Positions 49,077 to 60,134 of a DNA stretch of 64,000 nt are shown here, one piece after another. Position numbers and translations under genes: made by a program. The notes under the pieces were generated by a model that was given only the letters and a program-made list of their open reading frames with translations, was not told where the DNA came from and searched no databases. Source of the DNA: Nematostella vectensis (taxonomy: Eukaryota > Cnidaria > Anthozoa > Actiniaria > Edwardsiidae); assembly GCF_932526225.1 (NCBI RefSeq), contig NC_064046.1, positions 124,001 to 188,000 on the forward strand, in the 5' to 3' direction. Positions within the stretch are counted from its first letter, which is position 1, and every line of letters starts with the position of its first letter.

Positions 49077-52000
49077 CTGGATGACGGGAAATGGTGGAGT
49101 TAAAAGGAAGGATGATGGGAAATAGCGGAGCAAGAATGAAGTACTAAAAATCTCTAGTCAGGTAGTAAAGTGTTCGAGTGTTTTTACCTGGTGCCTGAGT
49201 TGTAGGGAATGGTGGACGTGTCGCTGTAACGGGAAAAATGCAGTTAGTGTAATTTTCCGGTGAAATATAAAACAAAATAACAATGTTGGGAATGTTTAAA
49301 ATTTAATTTTTTTTTTTTTTTACTTTTCCAATGGAATCTAGCCACAAACAGCGACAAAAAACAACGCTTCCTTCTTATCATACCGCCACCTAGGGATATC
49401 AGATTGTCATCTTTAAATTAAACAATGCTTTAAATGTACAATACTCGCTCACCGAGATGTATGACAAGAATGACTATTTTACCTGGTGCCTGAGTCGGTG
49501 GGGGAGGACAGTAATATCAATGTCATTGTCGATATCACACTCTGGCTGTGTTCTTGATTGACAGTAGCTTATCAGTATATATTATCTATTACCGTGAAGA
49601 CAGCGCGCTTTTCATTTTCATGGTGTCCCGTTACCAAACGACACCAGGGTGACTTACCACATGACTTGATAGTGACGTCATCAATAGCGATATCTCCTTG
49701 GTAACTATAACCAACGATACCCTCAAACATCAGCTGTAAGAAAGGGACAGTTTTTAAGATAACAGGAAGAAGATAGGAAGGGAGAGTTTGTAAGATAACA
49801 GGAGAAGAAGATAGGAAGGGAGAGTTTGTAAGATAACAGGAGAAGAAGATAGGATGGGACAGTTTGTAAGATAACAGGAGAAGAAGATAGGATGGGGCAG
49901 TTTGTAAGATAACACGAGGAGAAGATAGGATGGGACAGTTTGTAAGATAACAGGGGAAGAAGATAGGATGGGACAGTTTGTAAGATAACAGGAGAAGAAA
50001 ATAGGAAGGGACAGTTTGTAAGATAACAGGAGAAGAAGATAGGATGGGGCAGTTTGTAAGATAACAGGAGAAGAATATAGGATGGGACAGTTTGTAAGAT
50101 AACAGGAGAAGAAGATAGGATGGGATAGTTTGTAAGATCCCCAGGTCCCCTTATCGTGTGTTCCCCGCCCTGTGTAGCCCTACAAGACTCTCCCCGGGCC
50201 CCCTTACAGTGCGTTTCCCGCCCTCTCCCCAGGCCCCTCTTACCGTGTGTTTCCCGCCCTCTCCCCAGGCCCCCTTACCGTGCGTTTCCCGCCCGCTCCT
50301 CAGTTCCCCTTACCGTGCGTTTTCCGCCCTTTCCCCAGGTCCCCTTACCGTGTGTATCCCGCCCTGTGTAATCCTGACGTTCGCCTCGTGCCACATGTTG
50401 CCTTGCGCACCTGACCTGGTGAAGATCTTGGTGCCGTCGAGGTACACGTTGAGGGTGTTGATGTCCTTGCCGTACATGTGGTAGTAGAACTTCAAGCACG
50501 CGTCTCCACCTGCAAGGTCTACGTCTTTCTGGAGAATTGCGTTGTCGCCAAATCTTCTCGGGTGCGATGTTTCGATGTACATGTAATAGCCTGCATAAGA
50601 ACAATCATAGATATCTTAAACACACATTATTTCATTTTGTTGTGTTGTGATCTGTGGACAGCCCTGTTTACACGTCTGATTACCTTTAGTCGTGGTGTGA
50701 TCTGCGAAAGGCCCTGTTTACACGTCTGATTACCTTTTGTTGTGGTGTGATCTGCGGAGGGTCCTGTTAACGCGTCTTATTACCTTTAGTCGTGGTGTGA
50801 TCTGCGGAGGGCCCTGTTTGATAAGAAGCTGTACTTCCATAATGCCGTCTCCAGTCGAACTTGTCAGAGGAGGCCTGGGAAAAGCCACAAGTGTCGGTGT
50901 CGAAGTTGCAGCTCACCGCTGGCATGAAAAGAAGAGCTTAGTTTAGTGAGGTACAGTCAATCTGTGGTTTGAGCTGGAACTAGTTTTTCGACGCGGGTAC
51001 CCTGTGGTATTAGCTCCAAAATGGCAAATCGCGTTTATTTGGATGTTCCACCGATGGGATTTTTTTTGGGGATTCTTAGGTTGTGACACAATCCGCTGAG
51101 AGAAATTCTATTGCACTTCGTTTCACCTTGGGCATAAAAAATTCATATATTGACTGAACTAAAACGCGGTAACGGCATTGAACATTACATACTAAACCAC
51201 ATCCATCCTAAAAAATTATCATCATATCCAGCAATACTACCATCAACACTATCACTATCATCATCACCAACACTATCACCATCATAATCATCACAAAATT
51301 TTCAATATAAAATACAACTTACGAATCATCGGTTTAGCTGTTGGTTTCACTGTTGTTTGAGCTAAAAGTGAGATGCATATCAATTAGTAATATTCCATCA
51401 GTGAGGTTATAATTTGACATCTTTGACACCTTTTTGTCTTACCCGTGTTGCACGAGACTACCTTAATGCCTTACCCGTGTTGCTGGAGACAACCTTTAAT
51501 TCTTACCCGTGTTGCACGAGACAACCTTTATGTCTTACCCGTGTTGCACGAGACAACCTTTATGTCTTACCCGTGTTGCACGAGACAACCTTTATGTCTT
51601 ACCCGTGTTGCACGAGACAACCTTTATGTCTTACCCGTGTTGCACGAGACAACCTTTATGTCTTACCCGTGTTGCACGAGACAACCTTTATGTCTTACCC
51701 GTGTTGCACGAGACAACCTTTATGTCTTACCCGTGTTGCACGAGACAACCTTTATGTCTTACCCGTGTTGCACGAGACAACCTTCATGTCTTACCCGTGT
51801 TGCACGAGACAACCTTTATGTCTTACCCGTGTTGCACGAGACAACCTTTATGTCATCAATGGCTATGTCTCCCTGCCAATCCTTTCCACGAACTCCTTCG
51901 AAAAAGAGCTGAAATTAAAATGTACATCCTGGTTAGCAAATAGCGAGAGAAAAACGTCTATTAGGAAGAAGTATGATCGACTTATTGCGGTTTTGAATTT

Positions 52001-55000
52001 GTCGTTAGAGACTTGGGATTCTCCAAGTCGTGGTAATTGCCTGAGTAAAAGTATTTTGACACGGTTTCGTAGATAACTGTAAGGATTGTGATCACGTGAT
52101 TGTTATGACCGGAAGTGACGTCATACTGACCGAGTAAGGGCCGACGCCATTAAAGTCAACCACAGCTTTTTTCCAATCTCCGCCCTGATGCCCGGTCTTC
52201 TCGAAAATGACCGTTTTCCCGACCCTCACTGTGAGACGGTTGATGTCCCGCCCTTGCATATGGTAGAAAAAGCTGCGGTAATAAAAGTGAATTCCTGAAT
52301 GAGAAGTGGACTAGTATGGAGACTGTGTAGAAAAAGCTGCCATGATAAAAGAGATTTCGAAATGAGAAGTGGACTAGTATGGAGACTGTGTAGAAAAAGC
52401 TGCGATAATAAAAGTGGAGTCCTGAATGAGAAGTGGACTAGTATGGAGAGTGTGTAGAAAAAGCTGCCACGATAAAAGAGATTTCTGAATGAGAAGGAGG
52501 CTGTGTAGAGTAAACTTTCGACATGTCACCATAAATAAAGTCTGAATGTGTGAAAGAAAGAGAAAAACACATCCGGAGATCAATCTAAGGAAGCGAGTAA
52601 AGAAGAAGCTTGTTAGCTGTTGCAAAATGAATTCTGGTGAATTCTGGTAAATTTGATATTGTTTTGAAAAATAGTACCAACTCCAATCTCATATATGCCG
52701 CGATTTGATTGCACTTCACTGCTCTGCTATATAAACATTGGTGGACGCCACAGTTGTACCTGATCTGCTATATAAACATTGGTGGACGCCACAGTTGTAC
52801 CTGATCTGCTATATAAACATTGGTGGATGCCACATTTGTACCTGATCTGCTATATAAACATTGGTGGACGCCACAGTTGTTCCTGATCTGCCATATAAAC
52901 ATTGGTGGACGCCACGTACCTGATCTTTGTACAGCCGTCAAGTGACAGACCAGTCTTCTCGATTACAGCGTTATCATCAGGCTGGCGAGGAAATGAGGTC
53001 TCGATATACAAGAAATATCCTGCAAAGGAAAGCGCTCCGTGTTATGTTATTAGACAAAAATAAATGATTTCTAGAAATTGCATTTGTTACGACGTGGGAT
53101 ACAATAAATACAAGTGAAAACATTCTCTAGGACGCAAAAAAGACAGGATATTAGTTATGTTTTGATGTTTTGACTACCAACTAGAAAGGGTGTCGAAGTA
53201 TAGCTGAAAAAAGACAAAACCCGCGAAACCTCTTTTGACCACGCCCATCTTTCTTACCCCCGTTGCCGGTGTGGTCGGAAGTTGGGCCAGTGTTAGATGA
53301 AGGAGTCCCTGTTCTAGACTTTTGCCAATCAAACTTGTCCGATTTTGACTGCACAAAACCACACATGTCGGTGTCGAAGTTGCAAGAGAATTCTAAACAC
53401 AGAAAAACTATGTTAATTATCGTACACTCAGTATCCACATTTGATCATTTCTTGTAATGCAAATGAGCTGATGGAAGAAAATGTGTGAAATAAAATACGT
53501 TCCCTCAGTTATCAAGTTCATATTATTCTTATTAATATAATAATATTGGTGTCAGAGGAGGTATGCTAAAAATAAAAGCTCCGGAATAACTAAGTGGTCT
53601 GCGAAGGTATGATGGAATTAGGGAAATAAATCAACACAAGGTTGATATGGTATGTCTAACATAGAATGAACCAACTGAACTTCGAAAATCGATAAAGAGA
53701 AAAACACAAGGTTGATATTGTATGTCTAACATAGAATGAACCAACTGAACTTCAAAAATAGATAGAAGAAAAACGGAACAGAAGTTCTTGAAAACCTGAT
53801 ACATTTGTTTTTGATAATATAGCTAGAAAGTGAGATTTTGGGATCACATCCCCAGGTCCCGCTACTTACTTGTTTGTCCTGAAGGTGGTGCTGGCGTCTG
53901 TGGCGGCGCAGGGGTCTGGGGTGGAGGTGGTGTTTGTGGTGGGGGTGGGGTCTGCGGTGTACCTGTCATGTTAAATGCATAATATTCATGTGCCAATCGA
54001 TCCTTGGAACTCCAAGAGATTGGAAACACTGGCTTTAGGAGATTTTATCACTCACACCTTGTAATCACTTGTAATCATTTTCATCCAATTTTGAAAGACA
54101 AATTATTTAAAGAAATTAAAAGTAGCCACCTTAAATACAACCTCATGCTTCAGCTACCGAATTCAATTGAATATAACAAAAACATTTCCCCCAATCACCC
54201 GATGGAAATGCATGCTTGGTACTTTGCTACCGGCGACAGAATGACGCGACTGGCAGACTCTTTAAAAGGTTTTCTCTGCATGATCAACATGCTCACCACC
54301 TGACATGTGCCGGTCGATCCAGTTCCTGAAGTGAGCCACGCGCCCGAAAACCGTGAACATCTGACTACTGTCGCAGCGACCTGAACCCCAGCTGACGTCA
54401 CCCTGTAACACGTAGCGACCATCGGGCTGTATGCACACGTATGGGCCACCGCTATCACCATGGCAACCGCTGACGACACTTCCGGGGACTCCAGCACAGA
54501 CCATGGAGTCGGTGATCTGAATACCGACTAGAAAGAAAGTTTGGTTTAAGATTAGCGAAAGAGTAGATAAATAGTTTATCTGCAAATAAGCCCACTGGAC
54601 AGACGGATTAAGGACGCATAGAAACAGTGAAAGCCCCTGTTTCAGGCGAACCGTCTGCAAACGCAGGCGAGATTAAAAATAATTCACAAGTCTAGCTTAT
54701 TTTTTTTTCTAAGCTCCAATGGATTCTCGATGGCATGAATTGCTGGCATGCGCATGAAATTTGACTCAAATCGAGTGTTGCCCTCTCCAACAGGCATATT
54801 GGAATTTGAAACTTGACTTTTACGCGCCAAATACTATCTGGAACTACCCGGAACTACGCAAACTGGAACCTTGAATATCAAGAAAATTCAGCCAAAAATT
54901 GTCGTTTTTGCCAAACGCGGTCACTTCCATATAAGGAAACTAAATATTCCTTATTTGGAAAAACTGCATGATTCTTGTAATTTTTAAGGTTACCGTACCT

Positions 55001-56450
55001 CAGGTGCTTCGTAAACATTACTTGTAATCAGAAGAGTAAAACAGTGACTGTGACCATCTTTGATCTCATATTTCATATGTGTGCCACTTACATCCGGCCT
55101 GTTGGACCTTCTTCTTACACGCGTCTTGGCTAAGGGGCGGCATCATGGCTTGCTGGAGAATGTGATGAGATCCTCCGGGGTGTCTGATTTTTCCCCATCC
55201 CGTGATGAAACATTTAGAGCCCACAGAAACTTGGTGACCCTGTGGTGGAAGGCAGACGGGGTTCACCCTGTCGCTGAGGGGGACTGGGCTGGAGAGCTCG
55301 ATGAGGGCGATGTCGTTGCTGAGTTGAGGACTGTTGTACGTGGGATGCGTGATGATTCTCTTGACATCGTGGGTCTGTTCGGTGCCCTCGGGCGAGTTAC
55401 GAATGTGTTCTCCGGTGACGACCTTGTAGCTCGGTGTGTGACTGGAAAGAAGCACGGAAGATTGATAATGCGCACTTTAGAAAATAAAGAGGTGTCAACG
55501 GGAGCAATGGGAGCCGGGTAGATGCTCATGGGGCCCCTGTGGTGTGGCGCGAGGGCTGTACCTAGATCCTGCGATGCAATGAGCTGCGGTGACCACCCAT
55601 GTGGGGCTGACCAGCGATCCTCCGCAAATAAAACTTCCAGATCTCTCTAGGGCAATCTGGAAAAAAAAATATCTCGATATAATGACAATGATAAAAGACT
55701 TCCCAGTCACCACGACCAAGGTGGCATCTGATACGGCTGGCCGCGAGGAGCCTGGGACTGTGGAACTCACCTGCCAAGGCCACGCCCCACTTTGGGCATT
55801 GACGCCTCCGATGACTCTTTGATTGACAGGTGTCCAGCCGCACGGACGGGCTGAGAGGAGATGGCAAAGAATTGATCAGACACGAAATACCAATGGCAAT
55901 AGGAAATCAGTTACAATACGCTGAATCACAGAGATGCAAAGGTGTTTAAGGCCTGGAGAAACGGGAAAGAGATGATCAGACACGAAAACGTAGGGAATTG
56001 CTAAAAAAATACGCCGGCTTACAGGGATAAAATGTTCAGTGAGGAAATAAGTCTTCCTTGTAGCCGTTCTGGACTTGTCACGCTAGTCGGTGAGCCCCCA
56101 ACGACACATCGCGTGACAAGTCCAGAACGGCTGCGAGAGAGACTATGAGACTATAATTTCAATGGTATATCCGTTAGGAAAAGACTAGAGATAGAAAAAG
56201 ATACCTAATTCGTTTGTCTGCACAGGTAGTCTATGACGAACACATCACCAGCAGGTTATGAAGAATAAAGGCCATAAATACCAACCAAACTACTCCAACA
56301 AAATAAGACAATAGAAGGCGTGACCATATGCAGACAACCTTACCGGAACAATCCATCAGAACAGGGCAAACGCAGTAGCGTTATGCAGTTTAAATTACCT
56401 GAGAAGGCGGTCTTGGCCAGAACCAGAATCGCAAGAAAGCTGATCCACAT
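47332..56450 (-). CDS. Secreted serine protease-MAM-MAM-serine protease, 18 exons
   Basis: Exons in transcript order: 56399-56450, 55771-55850, 55562-55656, 55092-55441, 54300-54527, 53870-53962, 53258-53392, 52920-53019, 52131-52272, 51827-51908, 51323-51361, 50784-50918, 50349-50590, 49658-49733, 49188-49223, 48881-49076, 48413-48562, 47332-47725. All joins keep frame: 2625 nt, 874 residues. Order: signal peptide ([17 protein letters not shown]), protease 1 ([25 protein letters not shown]), Pro-rich linker, MAM 1 ([17 protein letters not shown]), Thr/Pro linker, MAM 2 ([17 protein letters not shown]), short linker, protease 2 ([24 protein letters not shown]). It should be an extracellular S1 protease tethered through MAM modules, perhaps digestive, nematocyst-related or matrix-acting; the sequence does not say which. 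A shorter product ending after protease 1 is possible. The gene could also be two transcription units, but the shared phases argue for one. Confidence 0.88.
48716..48868. mobile_element. Inverted-repeat element in a protease gene intron
   Basis: AGCGGATCTAG and CTAGATCCGC mark the ends. The interior is TTAACCCCCCCCCC and CAAACCCCCC-type sequence. About 150 bp, ending about 12 bp from the donor of exon 48881-49076. A similar motif, GGGGCGGATCTGG, occurs at 62868. Confidence 0.65.
49741..50140 (-). repeat. Minisatellite (~38 bp) next to the acceptor of the last MAM 2 exon
   Basis: About ten units, on the + strand AGTTTGTAAGATAACAGGAG / AAGAAGATAGGATGGGAC. The array begins within a few bases of the acceptor whose exon ends at 49733 and fills most of the intron. 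One nearby copy merges with the polypyrimidine tract of the acceptor. Confidence 0.9.
50149..50372 (-). repeat. Minisatellite (~40 bp) copying the donor of the middle MAM 2 exon
   Basis: About five units. Read on the gene strand they are GGGCGGGAAACGCACG|GTAAG plus GGGGCCTGGGGAGA; the real junction is GGGCGGGATACACACG|GTAAGG (exon edge 50349). The array extends from that donor into the intron and keeps GTAAG in most units. Confidence 0.88.
50637..50800 (-). repeat. Minisatellite (~50 bp) copying the donor of the first MAM 2 exon
   Basis: Three to four units. On the gene strand they contain GATCACACCACGACTAAAG|GTAAT, then CAGACGTGTAAACAGGGCC. The real exon end is GATCACACCACGACTAAAG|GTAATA at 50784. 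The copies lie on the intron side. Confidence 0.85.
51210..51298 (+). repeat. ATC/ACC-rich microsatellite
   Basis: Imperfect run of (ATCA/CCA)n trinucleotides in a protease intron. Confidence 0.85.
51450..51858 (-). repeat. Minisatellite (32 bp) copying the donor of the last MAM 1 exon
   Basis: About 13 near-perfect 32-bp units. On the gene strand each is AAGGTTGTCTCGTGCAACAC then GG|GTAAGACAT; the real exon end is …TGCAACACGG|GTAAGA with edge 51827. Reading past the first donor reaches TAA within the unit, so only the first donor leaves an open frame. Confidence 0.93.
52262..52500 (-). repeat. Minisatellite (~62 bp) copying the acceptor of the third MAM 1 exon
   Basis: About four units. 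On the gene strand they contain TTTTATTATCGCAG|CTTTTTCTAC; the true acceptor is TTTTATTACCGCAG|CTTTTTCTAC with exon edge 52272. Copies run upstream into the intron and keep CAG|CTTTTTCTA in most units. Confidence 0.85.
52698..52925 (-). repeat. Minisatellite (~41 bp) copying the donor of the second MAM 1 exon
   Basis: About five units. On the gene strand they contain GATCAG|GTAC, then GTGGCGTCCACCAATGTTTA and TATAGCA; the real exon end is AAGATCAG|GTACGTGGCG (edge 52920). The TATATAG core recurs in each unit. Confidence 0.88.
53640..53770 (+). repeat. Two-copy direct repeat (~70 bp) in a protease intron
   Basis: AACACAAGGTTGATATGGTA / TGTCTAACATAGAATGAACC occurs twice in tandem with minor changes. 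Confidence 0.85.
54300..55850 (-). other. Protease domain 1 exon block (S1 family, Ser at position 189)
   Basis: Four exons encode a full S1 domain. The activation site is NQR-VIGG, His is in VVTAAHC, Asp in [10 protein letters not shown] and Ser in [12 protein letters not shown]. Counting back from the catalytic Ser, the residue at chymotrypsin position 189 is Ser (VSGCHGDS), and the FTVFGRV segment puts Thr near position 226, so specificity should not be trypsin-like. A Cys before the activation site (PCGW) and VNPVCLPP suggest the usual propeptide disulfide. Confidence 0.85.
55008..55070 (+). repeat. Short dispersed repeat R3, copy 2
   Basis: CTTCGTAAACATTACTTGTA to ACAGTGACTGTGACCATCTT matches 20138-20206. 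It lies in a protease intron. Confidence 0.65.
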
Positions 56451-56498
56451 CTTGGTGTGTCCTCTGAATTTTATGAACTTCAAGCGAAAGCGGGTGCA

Positions 56499-56506
56499 TT
56501 TTTATA
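56499..56506 (-). promoter_or_regulatory. TATA box of the protease gene
   Basis: On the minus strand TATAAAAA lies about 50 bp before the ATG at 56450. A second TATAAAAA lies about 20 bp further upstream. Confidence 0.6.
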
Positions 56507-56529
56507 CCCTATACCCTACCCTTTTTATA

Positions 56530-58250
56530 CCGCCCCCTTGAGAAAAGATAATAGGTTTATTTTTACCCAACAGGTGAAGATACAAGACGAAATGGGTTGT
56601 TTGCGGCATCATTGTTAGAATCGGACCAAATGCTCCAGGTTTACAGTGGAAAGTAAACAAAAGGTTGTTAATTGTTTCATCTATACTCTCTCCACGTCTC
56701 AACGCGTTCTTGATGGGATCAATCAATTAGACGTTTTGTTCATAGAGTACCTCAAATTTTCTGTACTTGTCGTAAAATGTAAATAGATTTATCAGTGTTT
56801 TTCCACCTGATCTGAATGGCAGAGACTCAAGACCTTCACTTGAGTCTTACCATTTAAATGCAGATTACTTGTTTGCACAGAATGTTTGCGTGCATCGAGC
56901 AACATGCAATATTTTTGTGTACAAGATACAGTATGTCCAAGAACAAAATACATTTATTTCCCTGCTCAAAAAATATACAATCACAAATCCGTCAAAGTGA
57001 AAATTAAAAAAAAAAAAAGAGAAAGTAGACCTAAAAAAGGTCCCCGACAGAGGATCGAGCTTGAACAACTGTGTGGGGAAAAAGGAAAGGGAAATAAGAC
57101 CATTCCAGACGGGCACTGAGGATCGTATGGTAGCTCGAATCTTATATACTTAGCCTCTTATTTATAACATGGATTTAGAAAATCCAGGCCTGATTTTAGG
57201 GAAAAAGTACCAGTTATATAAGAACACATTCAGCCTGAAAAATAAAAGTTATTCTTATATGAGAAAATATCAGAGATCAACGCAACTTTCTATTGCACAT
57301 ATAATAGTTCCATCCAATTATATGTAACAAAGTGTTTTTTTTTTGCTTAAAACATACTTCAGATCACACGTTTCCAGAAAAAGCTTATTCTATTTCCTTT
57401 TTTTTAACATTTAGAAAAGTTACAGGCTGATTTTGCATATTATTTCCTTTATTTAAGAACCACATCAGCCTGAACCGCCAAAACAGGTGTTCTTATATGC
57501 GGGTTTTTACTGTATTGCGATACTGTCTAGAGAAGCTGTGGAGTAAGTCTTCTAGAAAAAACTGCAAAAACTACAAAACAAAAGCGTGTTTTGACATTTT
57601 CGGATCATGATGCGATGCTGATGCGAATGAGCTGTTCGAGATCTTAGAATGGACAAATCTCAGCAACAAATTCATAAAGCTATCATGGTCTTCAAATGTC
57701 TTCATGGTCGAGCTTCTGAATATATACATTTTTAAAAAGCATCGTCTCCGCATATGGCCTTAGGGATTCAGAAAATGGACTAAATGTCCTTTACCACGTA
57801 CCAACTCCAAAAATAGCTTGCTATAGTGGGGCCTGTGGGAGTGTGGAATAATCTCCCCACTATGATTTAAAGTCCGTGAATCCGACTTGCTTGACACTGT
57901 TGTTTTGTTTTTGTTTTGAAAGTTTAGAACTCCCATCATTTAAAAAATATAACTTACCCAGCATTGTTTGATATCGTAGAAATATAATCGAGTCGATTTT
58001 ATTGTAGGATGGATTTAATTTCAGCATGATTCAAACGGTTTCAATTCACATGCATGGGGTTTTCATAGTCTACAAAACCCTGCGCCACGCAAATCGGATC
58101 GGCTGGCAAGGAGCATTGGGCCTATACGAGCAGTTAAACGGCAGTCAACGATTTTCTAAAATATGACGGCGATCACGGAAAGCAGCTTTAATATTTAAAA
58201 ATGTAATTACTATAATTATTGTAATTTATTAGTATTAAATTGATTTGTTA
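56530..58250. other. Intergenic stretch upstream of the protease gene
   Basis: AT-rich DNA with no supportable exon and no clear repeat apart from short A- and T-runs. Confidence 0.45.
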
Positions 58251-58256
58251 TATAAT

Positions 58257-58525
58257 GGCTGGAGATTTCGGCCCCAACACTGCTATCTAGCGAACTGTGT
58301 AACACACAGGTACCGAGGCACCCGCGCATTAATCAGTTAATAGGGAGGCAATAACCAGGTTTCTAGCCCTTAAGACCTAAGTCTTATACGGTTACGCCAC
58401 ACACAGCCCGTTCTGACGTGGGTGAAAAATAAAGCTGTCTATCCGGGCGCCCTCGGTCTCAAGGGAGTTCAAAATACTGGCCATTTATAGCCGGTTGGAT
58501 CGTCATGCGGGTGCGTCACAGGCCC
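58257..58525 (+). repeat. Dispersed repeat R2, copy 2
   Basis: GGCTGGAGATTTCGGCCCCA to GGATCGTCATGC. Nearly identical to 43119 onward, apart from a 9-base insertion (ATCAGTTAA) after CGCGCATTA. Confidence 0.85.
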
Positions 58526-58927
58526 TGATGCGAAGGGGAAGTGAAAAATGTCGAGATCGATCTATTCGGACGCTTATGTCTCTTTAAACAGTTCAGGAAT
58601 GTCCCAAAGCTGTGATGTTTGTAATCGTTGTGCACGTGTTTATGACCTTTTAATTATATAACATAACCTAAAAAATGGTAAAGTATAAAAGTTGAAAAGT
58701 GTAGCGTCTTGTATCAACGACATCTACCGAGGGCTGTAGGATAGCTAGAGCAGAGGACACCTCAATCACAAAATTTCGTTCCTTTTTTTTTTTCGCATTT
58801 ACGGGATGTTAAACTAAAGAGGCATTAGAAAAGGACACGAGGTCCATCAAAAGCAAAGCAAAGACCCCCTGTTTGATCCCCAAGAGACCCAAGCTTAACT
58901 GAAGCCTGAAAAATAATTTGATTTACT

Positions 58928-60134
58928 GTAAACTCCCGGATGTTACTAAAACGGGGAACGGGGAGCGGGGAACAGGGATCTGGGAACGAGTGATCAGCGG
59001 TAGGGCACAGCGATGTAGCAACCTCACATGCGTCTCCTTGGCTCTTCTCTCGTTAAAATGGATGGTAAAAGAAATCTCTGACTCTGTTTCTAAGAATTAT
59101 GAATAATTCATGCGCCCATTGAATCGAATCTAATACGTTTCTTTTATTTTAGATGTGATAGAGATCAAGTCAAGTGAAAGGTACGTTGAAAGGGATAATA
59201 AGATAACAGTTTGCTTGGGTAGTTTAGTGCGAGCTAAAATCGCAATGGTAAACTTGAAAAGAGATTTATGGGAACATATTTTGAATGCGTATATTTTTTT
59301 GCAACCTACATTGCCATGACTTCAAATTCTCATCACATAGTGGTGAAAAGCGCTCTTTACAAATTTGAGGTGCTATTTTCAGTATTTTCATGATTATTGA
59401 TGTTGAAAGCTGCTGTTTTCCGTGACCATGACCCTTCTTTCCTCTAACACCAAGTTGACTGTTTACTAAATTAGACTATTGCAAAATGTTATTACTTTTC
59501 TGGCCCCATCTTATTTGCTCCTCTGTACACTTTATTACAGCTCAAGCTCAGACTCAAGCTCAGACTTGGACTCAAGCTCAGACTTGGACTCAAGCTCAGA
59601 CATTGTTGAACTTGTAAAAGGAAAACAGCAGCTTTCAAAATCAATAATCATAAAAATACTGAAAATAGCACCTCAAATTTAGTGCTTTTCATCACTATGG
59701 GATGAGAATTTGAAGTCATGGCAATGTAGGTTGCAAAAATATCCACGGATTCAAAATATTTATTTCCATAAATCTCTTTTCAAGTTTACCATTGCGATTT
59801 TAGCTCGCACTAAACTACACCCAAGCAAACTGTTATCATATTATCCCTTTCAACATACCTTTCACTTGACTCGATCTCTATCACATCTAAAATAAGAGAA
59901 ACGTATTAGATTCGATTCAATGGGCGCATGAATTATTCATAATTCTTAGAAACAGAGTCAGATATTTCACTTACCATCGATACCATCCATTTTAACGAGA
60001 GAAGAGCCAAAGAGACGCACGTGAGGTTGCTACATCGCTGTGCCCTACCGCTGATCACTCGTTCCCAGATCCCTGTTCCCCGCTCCCTGTCCCCCGCTCC
60101 CCGTTCCTCGTTTTAGTAACATCCGTAAACTCCC
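58928..60134. mobile_element. Fold-back DNA transposon with 10-bp target-site duplication
   Basis: The element spans 58938-60124 (1187 bp) and is flanked on both sides by GTAAACTCCC (58928-58937 and 60125-60134). The ends read GGATGTTACTAAAACG and CGTTTTAGTAACATCC. The arms pair for about 450-500 bp around a short centre (about 59380-59640) that contains GACTCAAGCTCAGACTTG repeats. No transposase frame is visible. A long inverted repeat with a 10-bp duplication is typical of non-autonomous Mutator-like elements; the superfamily is inference. Confidence 0.88.

Larger units (their letters stand above)
49658..50918 (-). other. MAM domain 2 exon block
   Basis: Three exons: [20 protein letters not shown], then [20 protein letters not shown]…[20 protein letters not shown], then [20 protein letters not shown] with KSC. 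One intron fewer than MAM 1, because its two middle exons are fused. Confidence 0.88.
51827..53392 (-). other. MAM domain 1 exon block
   Basis: Four exons. Starts [13 protein letters not shown] with DKFDWQK, continues [20 protein letters not shown], then [13 protein letters not shown], and ends [19 protein letters not shown] with VVSC. These are standard MAM signatures including the Cys residues. The second, third and fourth exons all border minisatellites. Confidence 0.88.

Noticed and set aside
51414-52076. Open frame of 220 codons with a [15 protein letters not shown]-type repeat on the plus strand
   Set aside because: It is the minisatellite read in three frames. The real coding sequence is on the minus strand at the array edge.
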